From contig NZ_CP017675.1 of assembly GCF_001870225.1 (NCBI RefSeq), positions 484,776 through 534,901 on the forward strand: a stretch of 50,126 nt of DNA, read 5' to 3'. Each line of letters starts with the position of its first letter. Positions within the stretch are counted from its first letter, which is position 1. The DNA comes from Gloeomargarita lithophora Alchichica-D10 (GTDB lineage Bacteria; Cyanobacteriota; Cyanobacteriia; Gloeomargaritales; Gloeomargaritaceae). Below the pieces are notes generated by a model, which saw nothing but the letters and a program-made list of their open reading frames with translations, was not told the origin of the DNA and did not search any database. This document shows, piece by piece, positions 1 through 9,933 of the stretch. Position numbers and translations under genes: made by a program.

Positions 1-96
1 CGCTATTCTAAGTCAGTAGAGATGTTAGGATACTCTATTCGTTTGCTAATTCATTATTTGAAGTTTCAAAAAGTACCTGTTCCTATAGCAATATGA
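1..96 (+). CDS. Possible 3' end of a gene entering from the left edge
   Basis: Frame 1 is open from the first base and stops at TGA 94-96, giving about 31 residues that include MLGYSIRLLIHYLKFQK. The last codons and the stop lie inside the terminal repeat of the MITE-like element that starts at 84, so the element may have supplied a new stop codon. I do not recognise the family, and an open frame of this length can arise by chance. Confidence 0.2.
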   Translation, partial: RYSKSVEMLGYSIRLLIHYLKFQKVPVPIAI

Positions 97-184
97 CACG
101 AGTTACGAACGGAAATTCCGCAGAACCAAGGGCGGGGGATGCCCCCCTGCGACCGCTGTTCTAAATTCAAATAAGATTGCTATA
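84..184 (+). repeat. MITE-like element, copy 1 (101 bp)
   Basis: The element begins TATAGCAAT and ends ATTGCTATA, which are perfect 9-bp terminal inverted repeats. The interior holds a GC-rich stem (GGGCGGGGGATGCCCCCC) followed by CTGCGACC. It has no coding capacity. All 101 bases match the copy at 42348-42448. The outer TA on each side could be a target duplication of the IS630/Tc1 kind, but this is inferred. No transposase that could mobilise it lies in the window. Confidence 0.85.
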
Positions 185-202
185 TCTAATTCATAGCTTC
201 AT

Positions 203-432
203 TCAGCAATGCCTAACCAGATTTTCTTTTTGCTCTACATTGCTAATGGCATTTTGTAAATATTGTCGGTTCGTTATTGTCGGTTCGTTGGTGTCGAGAA
301 GAGATGCACGGTTTCTTCCAATTCAGATACCAAAATGAGAACTTCTACGGCAGTGCCGGGGGGTAATTGTGACTCTATCTCAATCTTACCCTGAGCACCC
401 ACAACCACATTCCTTTTAATTGCTGAAACCAT
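203..432 (-). pseudogene. Antitoxin-like gene broken by a 14-bp tandem duplication
   Basis: From ATG at 432 the minus strand reads a short protein (MVSAIKRNVVVGAQGKIEIE..., with PPGTAVEVLIL) resembling small cyanobacterial antitoxin-type proteins of the form GKIE-x-LPPGT-x-VEVxVL. As it stands it stops at 274 after 52 residues. TATTGTCGGTTCGT is present twice in tandem (261-274 and 275-288). Removing one copy lets the frame continue ...STPTNRQYLQNAISNVEQ... to a TGA at 203-205, which restores the helical C-terminus expected of the family. No partner toxin gene is visible. The broken end lies about 20 bases from the MITE at 84-184. Family assignment is from memory of similar proteins; the duplication and frame effect are directly visible. 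Confidence 0.6.
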
Positions 433-841
433 AATATTTATTTTTTTGCCAGCGTTTATCTGGTTTTAGCACATCTTATTTCAAGTATAGGACACTTCCA
501 AAAAATAGGTCATAGGACCGTCACTGGTTCTCGGTAATAATGGCTACACCACGCAGGCTATCAGCATTTCAGCCAGATAACTTTCTGCGGGTGCAAATAA
601 ATAGAGATTTCCTTTGATATAAGCCAACCCAATAAACTCCAAAATTTTGATATATAGCTAAACACGCAAAAGTTGACATAATATGGATCGCAGGGCGCAG
701 CCCCGCATTTCCCAGCATTTTGCGGCGACAACCTTACCCTACTTAGCTATATCACCAAATCAAACAAGAATACGCCCGCTCGGTGCAAGAGCAACGCCCG
801 TTTACGAACCCGATTTCTTCGCAGATTTTGCAATGGCGCAG
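433..841. other. Gene-free stretch with a palindromic repeat and a protein relic
   Basis: No credible complete gene. It contains one copy of the short palindromic repeat (541-567). On the minus strand a 37-codon open frame between stops at 660 and 546 reads ILEFIGLAYIKGNLYLFAP, which has protein-like composition and may be the tail of a decayed gene. The 64-codon plus-strand frame starting at 683 overlaps the end of typA and looks spurious. Confidence 0.4.
541..567 (+). repeat. Short palindromic repeat TGGCTACACCACGCAGGCTATC
   Basis: This 27-bp stretch matches 42505-42531 at 25 of 27 positions. Inverted relatives lie at 33131-33152 and 33225-33241, and a diverged one at 50066-50082. The core can form an imperfect hairpin. 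It occurs only between genes in this window. Confidence 0.6.
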
Positions 842-2632
842 TTAGCGGCGGGCGAGTTTTTTATTCAGCTTGCGTAACCGCACGGATTTGGGGGTGACCT
901 CTACCAATTCATCGGGGCCAATGTATTCCAATGCCCGTTCCAAATTCATATCCACGGGGGTTTGCAATTGGGTGAGTTCTTCCGCCCCCGCCGAACGCAT
1001 ATTGGTTAGCTGTTTGGTTTTGCACACATTCAGTTCCAAATCCTGGGGACGGTTGTGTTCTCCCACAATCATGCCCTTGTACACCCGCGTGCCTGGGGAG
1101 ATGAAAAATGCCCCCCGGTCTTCCGTATTTTTCAGGGCATAAAACGTCGCTTCTCCCTCTTCCATAGAAATCAAAACCCCATTGCGGCGGGTTTCCACAC
1201 TCCCGGCCAGGGGACGGTAATCCAGGAAACTATGGCTCATGATTCCTTCCCCACGGGTGAGGCGCAAAAAGTCACCCCGGAAGCCCACCAAACCCCGCGC
1301 CGGAATGATAAATTCCAACTGGGTACGGCCATGACCCCCGGCCTGCATATCCTGCATTTCCCCCCGCCGTTGCCCCAGTTTTTCGATACAACTTCCCACC
1401 GCTTCATCGGGCACATCCAGTACTAAATACTCATAGGGTTCGCAGGGTTGCCCATCAATTTGGCGGTAGATCACCTGCGGCTGGGAAACCTGAAATTCAA
1501 AGCCCTCCCGGCGCATGGTTTCAATCAGAATCCCCAGGTGCAATTCCCCCCGCCCCGACACCATAAAACTATCGGTGGTTTCCGCCTCTTCCACCCGCAG
1601 TGCCACGTTGGTTTCCAGTTCCCGCAGTAACCGCTCCCGCACCTGCCGGGAGGTGACAAACTTGCCTTCCTGACCGGCAAAGGGGGAATCATTCACGGAA
1701 AAGGTCATTTGCAATGTGGGTTCATCCACCTTGATCAAAGGCAGAGCCATCGGGTTCTCTGGACAGGTGATGGTTTCGCCGATATTGGCATCACTAAAAC
1801 CGGCCACCGCCACGATATAACCGGCACTGGCGGCTTCCAATTCTACTCGTTTCAAGCCCTCAAAACCCAGGAGTTTGCTAATTTTGGAGCGGATGATTTT
1901 GCCCTCCGCATTGATCAAGGCCGCCTGCTGACCACTGGTAATTTTGCCATTGTGAATTTTGCCAATCACAATCCGCCCCAAATAGTCGGAATAATCCAGG
2001 GTGGTGACTTGCAGTTGCAAGGGTTTATTTTCATCCCCAGCCGGGGGGGGTACATGATGCAAAAGGGATTCAAAAAGTGGTTGCATATCCACCGGTTCTT
2101 CTTCCAGTTTCAATCGGGCATGACCGGCCATCCCCGATGCAAAAAGATAGGGAAACTCGCACTGATCATCATCCGCACCCAGTTCCAAAAATAAATCCAA
2201 AACCTTATTCAAAGCCACATGGGGGTCGGTACGCAGGCGGTCAATTTTATTCAGCACCACAATCGGACGCAACCCCTTTTCCAGGGCTTTTTTTAACACA
2301 AACCGGGTCTGGGGCATCGGGCCTTCATTCACATCCACAATTAACAAACACCCCTCCACCATCCCCAACACCCGTTCCACCTCACCGCCAAAGTCAGCGT
2401 GCCCTGGTGTATCTACAATGTTAATCAAATAATCTTTGTACCGCACCGCCGTATTCTTCGACAAAATCGTGATCCCCCGCTCCCGTTCCAGGTCGTTGGA
2501 GTCCATCACACAGGTGGGCACCTCCTCCCCCTGGCGAAAGGCTCCCGCCTGCTGTAAGAGGGCATCCACCAGGGTGGTTTTGCCGTGGTCAACGTGGGCG
2601 ATAATGGCGACATTGCGGATATGGGCAGTCAT
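842..2632 (-). CDS. typA: GTP-binding protein TypA/BipA
   Basis: Translational GTPase that binds the ribosome and takes part in stress adaptation and ribosome assembly. Starting at ATG 2632 gives 596 residues, the usual family length; the open frame extends further upstream but that part is not family-like and runs into tgt. Visible motifs: P-loop [10 protein letters not shown] near residue 12, the switch region [26 protein letters not shown], and NKIDR. They are followed by an EF-Tu-like domain 2 and the TypA-specific C-terminus ([25 protein letters not shown]..., [12 protein letters not shown]-type region, [22 protein letters not shown]). It is divergent from tgt across about 75 bp. Confidence 0.97.
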   Translation of the reverse strand: MTAHIRNVAIIAHVDHGKTTLVDALLQQAGAFRQGEEVPTCVMDSNDLERERGITILSKNTAVRYKDYLINIVDTPGHADFGGEVERVLGMVEGCLLIVDVNEGPMPQTRFVLKKALEKGLRPIVVLNKIDRLRTDPHVALNKVLDLFLELGADDDQCEFPYLFASGMAGHARLKLEEEPVDMQPLFESLLHHVPPPAGDENKPLQLQVTTLDYSDYLGRIVIGKIHNGKITSGQQAALINAEGKIIRSKISKLLGFEGLKRVELEAASAGYIVAVAGFSDANIGETITCPENPMALPLIKVDEPTLQMTFSVNDSPFAGQEGKFVTSRQVRERLLRELETNVALRVEEAETTDSFMVSGRGELHLGILIETMRREGFEFQVSQPQVIYRQIDGQPCEPYEYLVLDVPDEAVGSCIEKLGQRRGEMQDMQAGGHGRTQLEFIIPARGLVGFRGDFLRLTRGEGIMSHSFLDYRPLAGSVETRRNGVLISMEEGEATFYALKNTEDRGAFFISPGTRVYKGMIVGEHNRPQDLELNVCKTKQLTNMRSAGAEELTQLQTPVDMNLERALEYIGPDELVEVTPKSVRLRKLNKKLARR

Positions 2633-2677
2633 GGGGAACCGGGATAAGGGATACCAGAGAAAATTAAATCTTGTTAA

Positions 2678-3814
<1,137 letters not shown>

Positions 3815-3827
3815 CCGTTGAATTGAC

Positions 3828-3911
3828 GATATAGAAGCCATTTGGTGAACAAAAATTCTGGAGAACCAAGTCCGGGGGCGGTGCCCCTGCGACCTATTTT
3901 TAGAGGTGTCC
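3828..3911 (+). repeat. Diverged MITE-like repeat core
   Basis: GGAGAACCAAG, then a GGGGGCGGTGCCCC stem and TGCGACC, correspond to the interior of the 101-bp element at 84-184. The ends are diverged, with only a GATATAG-like left end. It lies between the convergent ends of tgt and the TPR gene, whose 205-bp gap holds nothing else that I recognise. Confidence 0.55.
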
Positions 3912-4020
3912 TCAATGCTAAAACACCTGTAAAATAAGGAGCTTAAGCCCCATACCCCATCAGCGTTAAAAAGGCTGTAGAGGTACCCGATAACTGCCAA
4001 GAAAAATTGATTTTACTTTT

Positions 4021-5739
4021 TCAAGGACGTACCGGTGGGGGAGCCGGAACCCGAATCACGGGCGTAATCAGATTGCCTGCCGGAGTCACAGGAGTGGCTT
4101 CCGTAAGTTGGCGCAAAGTCGCCCGATAGGCCAGCACTTTCGCATTTTCACTATCTAATTTCAGGGCTTCATCCAAACATTCTAAGGCGGCTTCTAGTTG
4201 GTTCAATGCCCGCAAAATCACCGCCCGACTTAACCAGTAATCCGGGTTTTTAGGGTTAATTTTCAAGGCCCGGCCATTGGCGGTGAGGGCTTCGGGAAAT
4301 TTGCGTAAATCGTTGAGAATTAAGCCTTGATTGTACCAAGCGTCGGCCAAATCGGGTTGGATTTCCAGGGCTTGACTGGTGCTTTTCAACGCATCCGCCA
4401 ATTGCTTTTGTCGCCATTGGACTACCCCCTGATTTAGCCAGAGAATGGCAACCAATTCGTGGGGGGTGCGTCCCGTTACTTGCTTGAGGCCAGTTTCATA
4501 GGCATTGAGGGCTTCTTCATTACGTTCCAGCGATACTAAAATCCGCCCTTGATTGAACCAAATTTGCGGCGAACGGGGGTTGATTTGTAGGGCTTTTTGG
4601 TTGGAAACTAGGGCTTCTTGGTAGCGTTCTAAGTACCATAAAATTACCGCTTGATTGGTTAAAAAATCCCCATTATTAGGCTGTAAATCCAGGGCAATTT
4701 TTAGGGAACTGAGGGCATCGGCGTAGCGTTTTAAGCCCACTAAAGCGATACCATGTTGTTGCCAGGTCACCGCTGGGGTGGTGGTATCCCAACGACTATC
4801 CCCCTGTTGCAGGGCTTTTTCACAGGTGGTAAGTGCGTCTTGGAATTGGGATTTTTCATTCAAAATTTGACATTTCTGCCCCAGGGCGGCGGCATAGTTG
4901 GGGCTGAGTTTTAAGGCCCAATCGGCTCCGACTAGGGCGGCATCCCATTTGCTGAGGGTGATTAAAACAGCGGCCTGTTCTGACCAGGTGCGGGGGTCTT
5001 TTTGATCTAAGGCTAAGGCTTGGGTCAAGCTGGCGAGGGCATCTGCGTCCCGTCCCTGGCGGCGGTAAATGACTCCCTGCAAGGTCAGGGCTTTGGCGCG
5101 CAGGCGGTCATCCGGGGGACGGACTTGGCTCAAGGCTCGTTGGCTGGCGGCGAGGGCATCTTCTAGGCGATCCAGGGTGGTTAATACATCGGCCAGGGCG
5201 ACCCAGGCCACCGGATAGGCCGGGTCAATGGCGACCGCTTGTTCCAAATCCGCCACCGCATTGGGCAATTCCCCCAGGGCTTGCCAACTGCGCCCCCGGT
5301 AAAACCAGGCTTGGGCGGGAGAAATGTTACCCCAGCGGCGGTTGACTTGGATGGCTTCACTACACCAGGGCAGGGCGGTTTGGGGTTGTTTGAGTTCCAA
5401 CAGGCTGGCGCATTTGCCCGTCAAGAGCAGGGAGTTTTGCCGTTGTCCCAGCAAGGCCAGGTCATAGGCGGCTAGGGCTTCGGCGAATTTCCCCAGGGCG
5501 AACTGGTTTTGGGCTTTGTTGATCAAGGTTTCCCGGTCGCGGGGGCGAATCCACAGGGCTTGGTCACAGGTGCGGGCGGCGGCTTCGTAGTCCTTCGCCT
5601 GGGTTAGGGTTTGACAAAGGTGGCTCCAGTAGCGGAAATCCCAAGGCCGGGGCGGTTGTTGGGGCTGAGCCATCAGTTTCCCAGAACCTAGCGTGACCCC
5701 CAGGATCGTCAAGCAGAGATGGAAGAAAGACAATCGCAT
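4021..5739 (-). CDS. Exported tetratricopeptide-repeat protein
   Basis: A protein of 572 residues. Residues 1-24 form a signal peptide (basic start, LCLTILGVTLGSGKLMA, then AQPQQPP), so the protein is probably periplasmic or membrane attached. The rest is a series of roughly twelve 34-residue TPR units (typical pieces: AWFYRGRSWQALGELPNAVADLEQAVAIDP and NPKNPDYWLSRAVILRALNQ), ending in a short proline-rich tail. TPRs mediate protein-protein contacts, so this is likely a scaffold. Its ATG overlaps the stop of the upstream membrane protein gene by one base (TAATG), which points to translational coupling and a shared function. The precise role is unknown. Confidence 0.85.
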   Translation of the reverse strand: MRLSFFHLCLTILGVTLGSGKLMAQPQQPPRPWDFRYWSHLCQTLTQAKDYEAAARTCDQALWIRPRDRETLINKAQNQFALGKFAEALAAYDLALLGQRQNSLLLTGKCASLLELKQPQTALPWCSEAIQVNRRWGNISPAQAWFYRGRSWQALGELPNAVADLEQAVAIDPAYPVAWVALADVLTTLDRLEDALAASQRALSQVRPPDDRLRAKALTLQGVIYRRQGRDADALASLTQALALDQKDPRTWSEQAAVLITLSKWDAALVGADWALKLSPNYAAALGQKCQILNEKSQFQDALTTCEKALQQGDSRWDTTTPAVTWQQHGIALVGLKRYADALSSLKIALDLQPNNGDFLTNQAVILWYLERYQEALVSNQKALQINPRSPQIWFNQGRILVSLERNEEALNAYETGLKQVTGRTPHELVAILWLNQGVVQWRQKQLADALKSTSQALEIQPDLADAWYNQGLILNDLRKFPEALTANGRALKINPKNPDYWLSRAVILRALNQLEAALECLDEALKLDSENAKVLAYRATLRQLTEATPVTPAGNLITPVIRVPAPPPVRP

Positions 5740-8126
5740 TACTTTAACCGGGGGGGTTCCTCGTGGGGTTGGGGTTTGGGGGGCGGGCCAATTGGGACAG
5801 TTTCCCCAGGTAAGGTGCCGGGGGGTCGCCCTTGCTTGGCGGCGGCGGGGTCGGGGCTGGGGCGGGGGTCAGGGGGCAAAGCGACTACTTCTAAAATCAA
5901 CGAACGGCTAACCTGTTCTCCCAGGGGGTTGGTGGCGGTGAGGGTCAAGACTTGACTGCCGGTTTGGGCGGTCAGGGGGTAGCTCAAACCGCCGATGGTG
6001 CCGACGCTGCCGGGGGTGGGTTGCAATTCCACCCGCACATTGGGGGAGCCAATCACCTGCCAAGCCAGATTCACATTCACGGTTTCCTGGGGTTTGAGGG
6101 CAAACACGTACTTGGGTTGCGCCGGAGTGCCATTCACACTAAAGTCCACAATCCGGGTGGGGGCGGGGTTTACCTTCACCAGGTCGGTTTTTTGGGTCTG
6201 GGGGGGCTTGCCCTTTTGCAAAACCGTGAGTTCAAACAGGTACAAACCCGCCTGGGGCACGGTGACGGGCAAATTGGTACAGGTGAGGTTTTGCGCTTGA
6301 CTGCGACAAAAATCCTTGGGGGCTTGGTCGGGGGCAAAGGTTTGGGGTGGGTTGACCGCCAAGCCTTCGGGGGTGAGGGTTTGCAGGCGAATCTGCTGCG
6401 CCTGCTGGGGTTGGCTGATGCGCCAGTTGAGGTTAATGGTGGTGGGGGTATCTAAATTTTCGGCCACTAGGGTCTGGGTGGGGGCAAAGCTCTGAATCAC
6501 AGCCACCACTTCGGGTTTGGGGGGTACTGGAGCCATAACCACCGGAGCGGTGCGGATCAGGGGCAATTCCCGCCCCCGGCGAGTCACCCCCACCAGTTCA
6601 AAAATGTACGTCCCAGCGGCGCGGGCATCCGTGGGCACAAACCGGCAGGTGAGTTCCTGACGTTGCAGGGTACAAAAATTCGCCAACTCCCTGGGGATGC
6701 CCCCCTGCATCCCATAGGTACGCCGTTGGCTGACCACCTCGCCCCCCGGCGATACCCCTTGAATTTGCAGACTGGTCAACTGCCGGGGCTGGCTGATTTG
6801 CCAATTCAACCGCACCACATCCCGATTGGCAATCTGATAGCTGGCGGCATCGGTGGTAAAGGCCAGAATCCGGGGGGGCACCGGCGGGCGCAACAACCAC
6901 CACCACAGCAAAAAGGCCAACCCCGCCAAACCCAAAACCGCCAGGGCAATCAGCAAAGCCAACTGCCACCAGGGGCGGGCTTCCCAGATGAGCACCCCCG
7001 CCAAGCGTTCCGGCTCCAGGGGCAAATCATTATTATCTTGTAATAATACGGCAAATTCCAGTTCCGCCCCTTTCCCCCACCAGGGACGGCCTTTTTTCGG
7101 TTGCACCGCCAGACTCACCCGGTCGGCTTGGGTCGGCACCAGTGCCACCAGGGGCGGGTCAAAGGTAAATTCTCCCCAGGGTTGCTCCCGATCCGTGCGG
7201 GCGGTAAACCCAATTGACCGCGGGCTATTCCCCTGGTTGTGCAAACTAATCTCGTATAACCCCATCTGGCGGCGCACCCGTCCCCGCAGGGTTTGCCAAT
7301 CCACCTGCACCGCATACTGGGGCGCAACTTCCAGGTACACCGCTTCAATTAGGGCCAACCCCGGATCATTCGTCGAACGCACCCGCACCGTGGCACTGTA
7401 CTGCCCCGCCAAGGCCGTCACCGGCGCCTGGAGGCGGAGTTCAATTTCCCCTTCCGCACCGGGGTTTAACTCTAGGCAGGGTTCCGTCTGCACCTGCCCC
7501 AGGGTAAAAATCCCCTCCGGATAGACCACCAGAAACCAATCGGCGGCAATATCCTCGCACTCCATCTGAAAGCGATCCACCCGGGGGGAACGGTTTTGCA
7601 CCCGCACCCGCACGCCCGCGGTTATCCCGCCCGTCAGTACCAACGGATGCCCTGGGTCCGTCGCCGGAATCACCAAAAACGTGGGGTCTCGCACCGGCGT
7701 GGTCTGCTGAGCGGGCAATTGCACCAGGACGTGTCCCTGCTGTTGCACCGGCGAGGCCTCTGGGTAATGCTCCGGCGCATCTACCACCAGCAAATACCCA
7801 TAGGTTCCCGGCAGGGTTTGCTCCGGAACGTGCAGGGTAAAAATAACCTCATAACTTTGTTGGGGACTGAGGGCTAACCGCTGTCGGGGCTGAGCGCACC
7901 AATCCCGTAACGGTTGGGAGGTGGGGTCAATCACCACATCAATCAACGCCCCCACATTGCCCCGATTGGTAACCGTCACCTGGAGTTCAACCATACCCCC
8001 ACCCTCAGCCAGCAATTCCCCACTGGGACTGACAATCACACTCAGGGGGTTGAATCCCAAGCGGCTTAGGGTCGCATCAATATCTTCCGGTTCCGGTCGG
8101 TTAAACATCCCCGTCTCAGACCACAT
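5739..8126 (-). CDS. Membrane protein with repeated Ig/CARDB-like domains
   Basis: A protein of 795 residues. Residues about 45-380 contain several beta-sandwich-like repeats with the NEW3/CARDB signature (VELQVTVTNRGNVGALIDVVI; LYEISLHNQGNSPRSIGF). A single transmembrane helix follows near residues 388-412 (LALLIALAVLGLAGLAFLLWWW), then three further Ig-like segments (for example VVRLNWQISQPRQLTSLQI and TTINLNWRISQPQQAQQI) and a proline-rich C-terminus. There is no classical N-terminal signal, so topology is uncertain. ATG 8126 is preceded by GAGG at 7 bases. The gene is coupled to the downstream TPR gene. It resembles cyanobacterial hypothetical proteins; no enzyme motif is seen. Confidence 0.75.
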   Translation of the reverse strand: MWSETGMFNRPEPEDIDATLSRLGFNPLSVIVSPSGELLAEGGGMVELQVTVTNRGNVGALIDVVIDPTSQPLRDWCAQPRQRLALSPQQSYEVIFTLHVPEQTLPGTYGYLLVVDAPEHYPEASPVQQQGHVLVQLPAQQTTPVRDPTFLVIPATDPGHPLVLTGGITAGVRVRVQNRSPRVDRFQMECEDIAADWFLVVYPEGIFTLGQVQTEPCLELNPGAEGEIELRLQAPVTALAGQYSATVRVRSTNDPGLALIEAVYLEVAPQYAVQVDWQTLRGRVRRQMGLYEISLHNQGNSPRSIGFTARTDREQPWGEFTFDPPLVALVPTQADRVSLAVQPKKGRPWWGKGAELEFAVLLQDNNDLPLEPERLAGVLIWEARPWWQLALLIALAVLGLAGLAFLLWWWLLRPPVPPRILAFTTDAASYQIANRDVVRLNWQISQPRQLTSLQIQGVSPGGEVVSQRRTYGMQGGIPRELANFCTLQRQELTCRFVPTDARAAGTYIFELVGVTRRGRELPLIRTAPVVMAPVPPKPEVVAVIQSFAPTQTLVAENLDTPTTINLNWRISQPQQAQQIRLQTLTPEGLAVNPPQTFAPDQAPKDFCRSQAQNLTCTNLPVTVPQAGLYLFELTVLQKGKPPQTQKTDLVKVNPAPTRIVDFSVNGTPAQPKYVFALKPQETVNVNLAWQVIGSPNVRVELQPTPGSVGTIGGLSYPLTAQTGSQVLTLTATNPLGEQVSRSLILEVVALPPDPRPSPDPAAAKQGRPPGTLPGETVPIGPPPKPQPHEEPPRLK

Positions 8127-8294
8127 TCTCCCACCTCAATCGGACTCGGCACGCAGTAGTAAATTCGGTAACGGTTTAGGACGACCGCATCCGAAAGATG
8201 AGGGGCGATTTGGTGAATAACCTGAACCTAATACTCAAGCATGGCATGATGCGATTGTGTGAACACACGAACCCCAGGACACCACTCAAACGTT

Positions 8295-8322
8295 ATTATA
8301 CTGTAAGGGTGAGGTAATGCAA
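8295..8322 (-). promoter_or_regulatory. Sigma70-type promoter for the 8126-4021 gene pair
   Basis: On the minus strand TTGCAT (8322-8317) and a perfect TATAAT (8300-8295) are separated by 16 bases. Transcription would start near 8288, leaving a leader of about 160 bases before ATG 8126. The leader holds a small hairpin TGTGT-GA-ACACA (8256-8267). I could not match the leader to a known riboswitch. Confidence 0.6.
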
Positions 8323-8403
8323 GTGCCGCAGACTGGGGTACCTGGTCAGGATCGTCCTGCGCCTGGGAATCACACGGGTGAGACGTAGCCCGTCCGCAAA
8401 AGT

Positions 8404-8419
8404 GCCTGAAACTTCAGGC
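8404..8419 (-). terminator. Hairpin terminator of the small hypothetical gene
   Basis: GCCTGA-AACT-TCAGGC is a perfect 6-bp stem with a 4-base loop. It overlaps the stop codon of the upstream gene and is followed on the minus strand by ACTTTT. The short T-run makes it a moderate call. Confidence 0.45.
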
Positions 8420-8725
8420 CACCTCCGCTAGAAATTTCAGCCCCAAAATCCAAAGCACTTTCCCTTCGATCAACCCCAATTCCCGTTGATGGTAGAGGGG
8501 TTCACCTTCCAGCCGCCGATACACGGTGGTTAAATGCTCCAGTTCGGTGACGGCATTGTTAATCGCATCCTCATCTAAATATAAATCCACCAACACCGCA
8601 TCAAGGTCGCAGACGGTGGAAATTTCTGGGCTGGCTCCCTGCACCATTACTGACTTTAACTGTCCCCGATACTTGCTCAAAACTTTGCGGATAATATATT
8701 TGCAAAATACAGATAATTTGCCCAT
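8414..8725 (-). CDS. Hypothetical protein, 103 residues
   Basis: I do not recognise the family. ATG 8725 has a clear GGAGG upstream. The protein starts with a basic amphipathic segment (MGKLSVFCKYIIRKVLSKYRG) and continues with acidic, helix-prone sequence (DLDAVLVDLYLDEDAINNAVTELEHL). No membrane helix is evident. It lies 205 bp downstream of the V4R/ferredoxin operon on the same strand, with a hairpin between, so it is probably a separate transcript. Confidence 0.65.
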   Translation of the reverse strand: MGKLSVFCKYIIRKVLSKYRGQLKSVMVQGASPEISTVCDLDAVLVDLYLDEDAINNAVTELEHLTTVYRRLEGEPLYHQRELGLIEGKVLWILGLKFLAEVA

Positions 8726-8880
8726 GGTTTATCCTCCGAAATCCTGTTTTTCTACCCTAAATTTTAGATTAATTTAAGAATTAACCGAAAGCAGTTTCAC
8801 AAAAGTTTACAAAAATTCTCAGAAATGAATTACGTTGGGATGACACCGGGAAATTAGGAATCAAAATCAGCCCGAATTAT

Positions 8881-8916
8881 CCCTGGGGAATTTGGTTTGT
8901 CCGCTTTTCCCCAGGG
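8881..8916 (-). terminator. Inverted repeat after the V4R/ferredoxin operon
   Basis: CCCTGGGGAA (8881-8890) and TTCCCCAGGG (8907-8916) form a perfect 10-bp stem with a 16-base loop, 15 bases after the last stop of the operon. No clear T-run follows, so it may be an mRNA 3'-end stabiliser rather than a true intrinsic terminator. Confidence 0.5.
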
Positions 8917-8930
8917 TGGATATGGGGGGT

Positions 8931-9401
8931 TTAAGTGCCCAACATTTCTGCCGTGATTGCCACAATCGGACGCACCAGGGCAAATTCTTGGGTGGTGAGT
9001 TTTTCCTTGAGGACTTCGCCCATGACTTCGTAGGATTGTCGCGCCGCTTCCTGGTCTTGAAAGGAATGGGCGATGGTTTGTAACCAGCAGAGCAGGCGTT
9101 GTTTATAGGCGGTAATATCCCCGGTTAATAACGTGGCACTGATGTAGCGCAAAACGTCGGTGCGATCCCGGCGGCAAATGCTGACCATATCTCGATTGTT
9201 TTTATAAAAAATGCGGGGGGAACGCATCAACAATCGGCGTTCGACTTCTTGTAGGATTTCGGCCTCGGCGGCTTGGATTTTGCTGTAGGCACTGAACCGC
9301 TGGCGCATTTGCGTGAGGTAGGTTTGCACGGGTTGCCATTGCTCCGGGGTGAGATAGCGACCGTCGGCCTGGAGGGTGAGTTGATTCAGTTCGGTGAGCA
9401 T
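8931..9401 (-). CDS. Phycobiliprotein-like protein, Slr0149 type
   Basis: A protein of 156 residues that follows the allophycocyanin alpha/beta pattern. ADGRYLTPEQWQPVQTYL parallels the helix A/B entry of ApcB. CRRDRTDVLRYISATLLTGD aligns with the [20 protein letters not shown] segment of ApcB, including the Cys that carries the bilin in ApcB. It is the last gene of an operon ordered like Synechocystis slr0144-slr0149, known to aid photosystem II assembly. AGGAGA precedes ATG 9401. Whether it binds a bilin is inference. Confidence 0.75.
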   Translation of the reverse strand: MLTELNQLTLQADGRYLTPEQWQPVQTYLTQMRQRFSAYSKIQAAEAEILQEVERRLLMRSPRIFYKNNRDMVSICRRDRTDVLRYISATLLTGDITAYKQRLLCWLQTIAHSFQDQEAARQSYEVMGEVLKEKLTTQEFALVRPIVAITAEMLGT

Positions 9402-9434
9402 GGAATTTCTCCTGGTGGTAAGAAATAAAACACA

Positions 9435-9923
9435 TTACAAATTGGCTTCGCGGGTTTGGTTGAGGTATTCACTGACCTGCGTCCGGGTGGCCTGGAGTTG
9501 GTTGACAATGGAGCGGGTGATCAGCTTGCCGGTTTCCACCAGGACTTCCCCGGTGAGGGGATGCACCAGGTCTTGTTCGGTGCGGCGGCCAATCAGGGCT
9601 TCGATGTCCGTCATTGCGTCAACGTACATCCCCTGGGGCACCTGTACTACCACGCCATTGCCCTGGACTTTGGTTTGACAGGCGAGACGGGAATCGCTTT
9701 GGGCGGTGGCAACGAGGGCAAGCGTCCGTTCTTCCCGGCGGTTTTTGGGACTGACCTGCGCCATCCCCGCTTGGATATACACATGGCAGGTGGCACACAT
9801 GCCCCGGCGACCGCATTCTTGTAGGACGTTGAGGCCGTTATTAACCAGGGCTTCGATCAGGGGTTGCCCATCCGTGAGATTGGCCGTGACTCCGATGGGT
9901 TCCAAACGCACCGCCCAGGTCAT
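9435..9923 (-). CDS. 2Fe-2S ferredoxin, Slr0148 type
   Basis: A protein of 162 residues from ATG 9923 with AGGAG 7 bases upstream; that site overlaps the TAG of the preceding gene. The cluster-binding region is ECGRRGMCATCHVYI followed by SRLACQ, a CX5CX2C...C arrangement. This is closer to adrenodoxin-type ferredoxins than to the CX4CX2C of photosynthetic PetF. About 50 residues beyond the usual ferredoxin fold follow (DIEALIGRRTEQDLVHPLTG...), which are helical and of unknown role. It probably passes electrons within the photosystem II assembly operon. It corresponds to Synechocystis slr0148. Confidence 0.85.
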   Translation of the reverse strand: MTWAVRLEPIGVTANLTDGQPLIEALVNNGLNVLQECGRRGMCATCHVYIQAGMAQVSPKNRREERTLALVATAQSDSRLACQTKVQGNGVVVQVPQGMYVDAMTDIEALIGRRTEQDLVHPLTGEVLVETGKLITRSIVNQLQATRTQVSEYLNQTREANL

Positions 9924-9933
9924 ACAGCCACTC

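Noticed and set aside
683-877. 64-codon plus-strand open frame
   Set aside because: It overlaps the end of typA on the other strand, has low-complexity composition and no ribosome-binding site.
5952-6455. 167-codon plus-strand open frame
   Set aside because: It is the GC-rich antisense of the Ig-like membrane protein gene, glycine-rich and without start signals.
8127-8290. Cobalamin riboswitch or 6S RNA in the leader
   Set aside because: None of the conserved boxes of these RNAs could be found on either strand.
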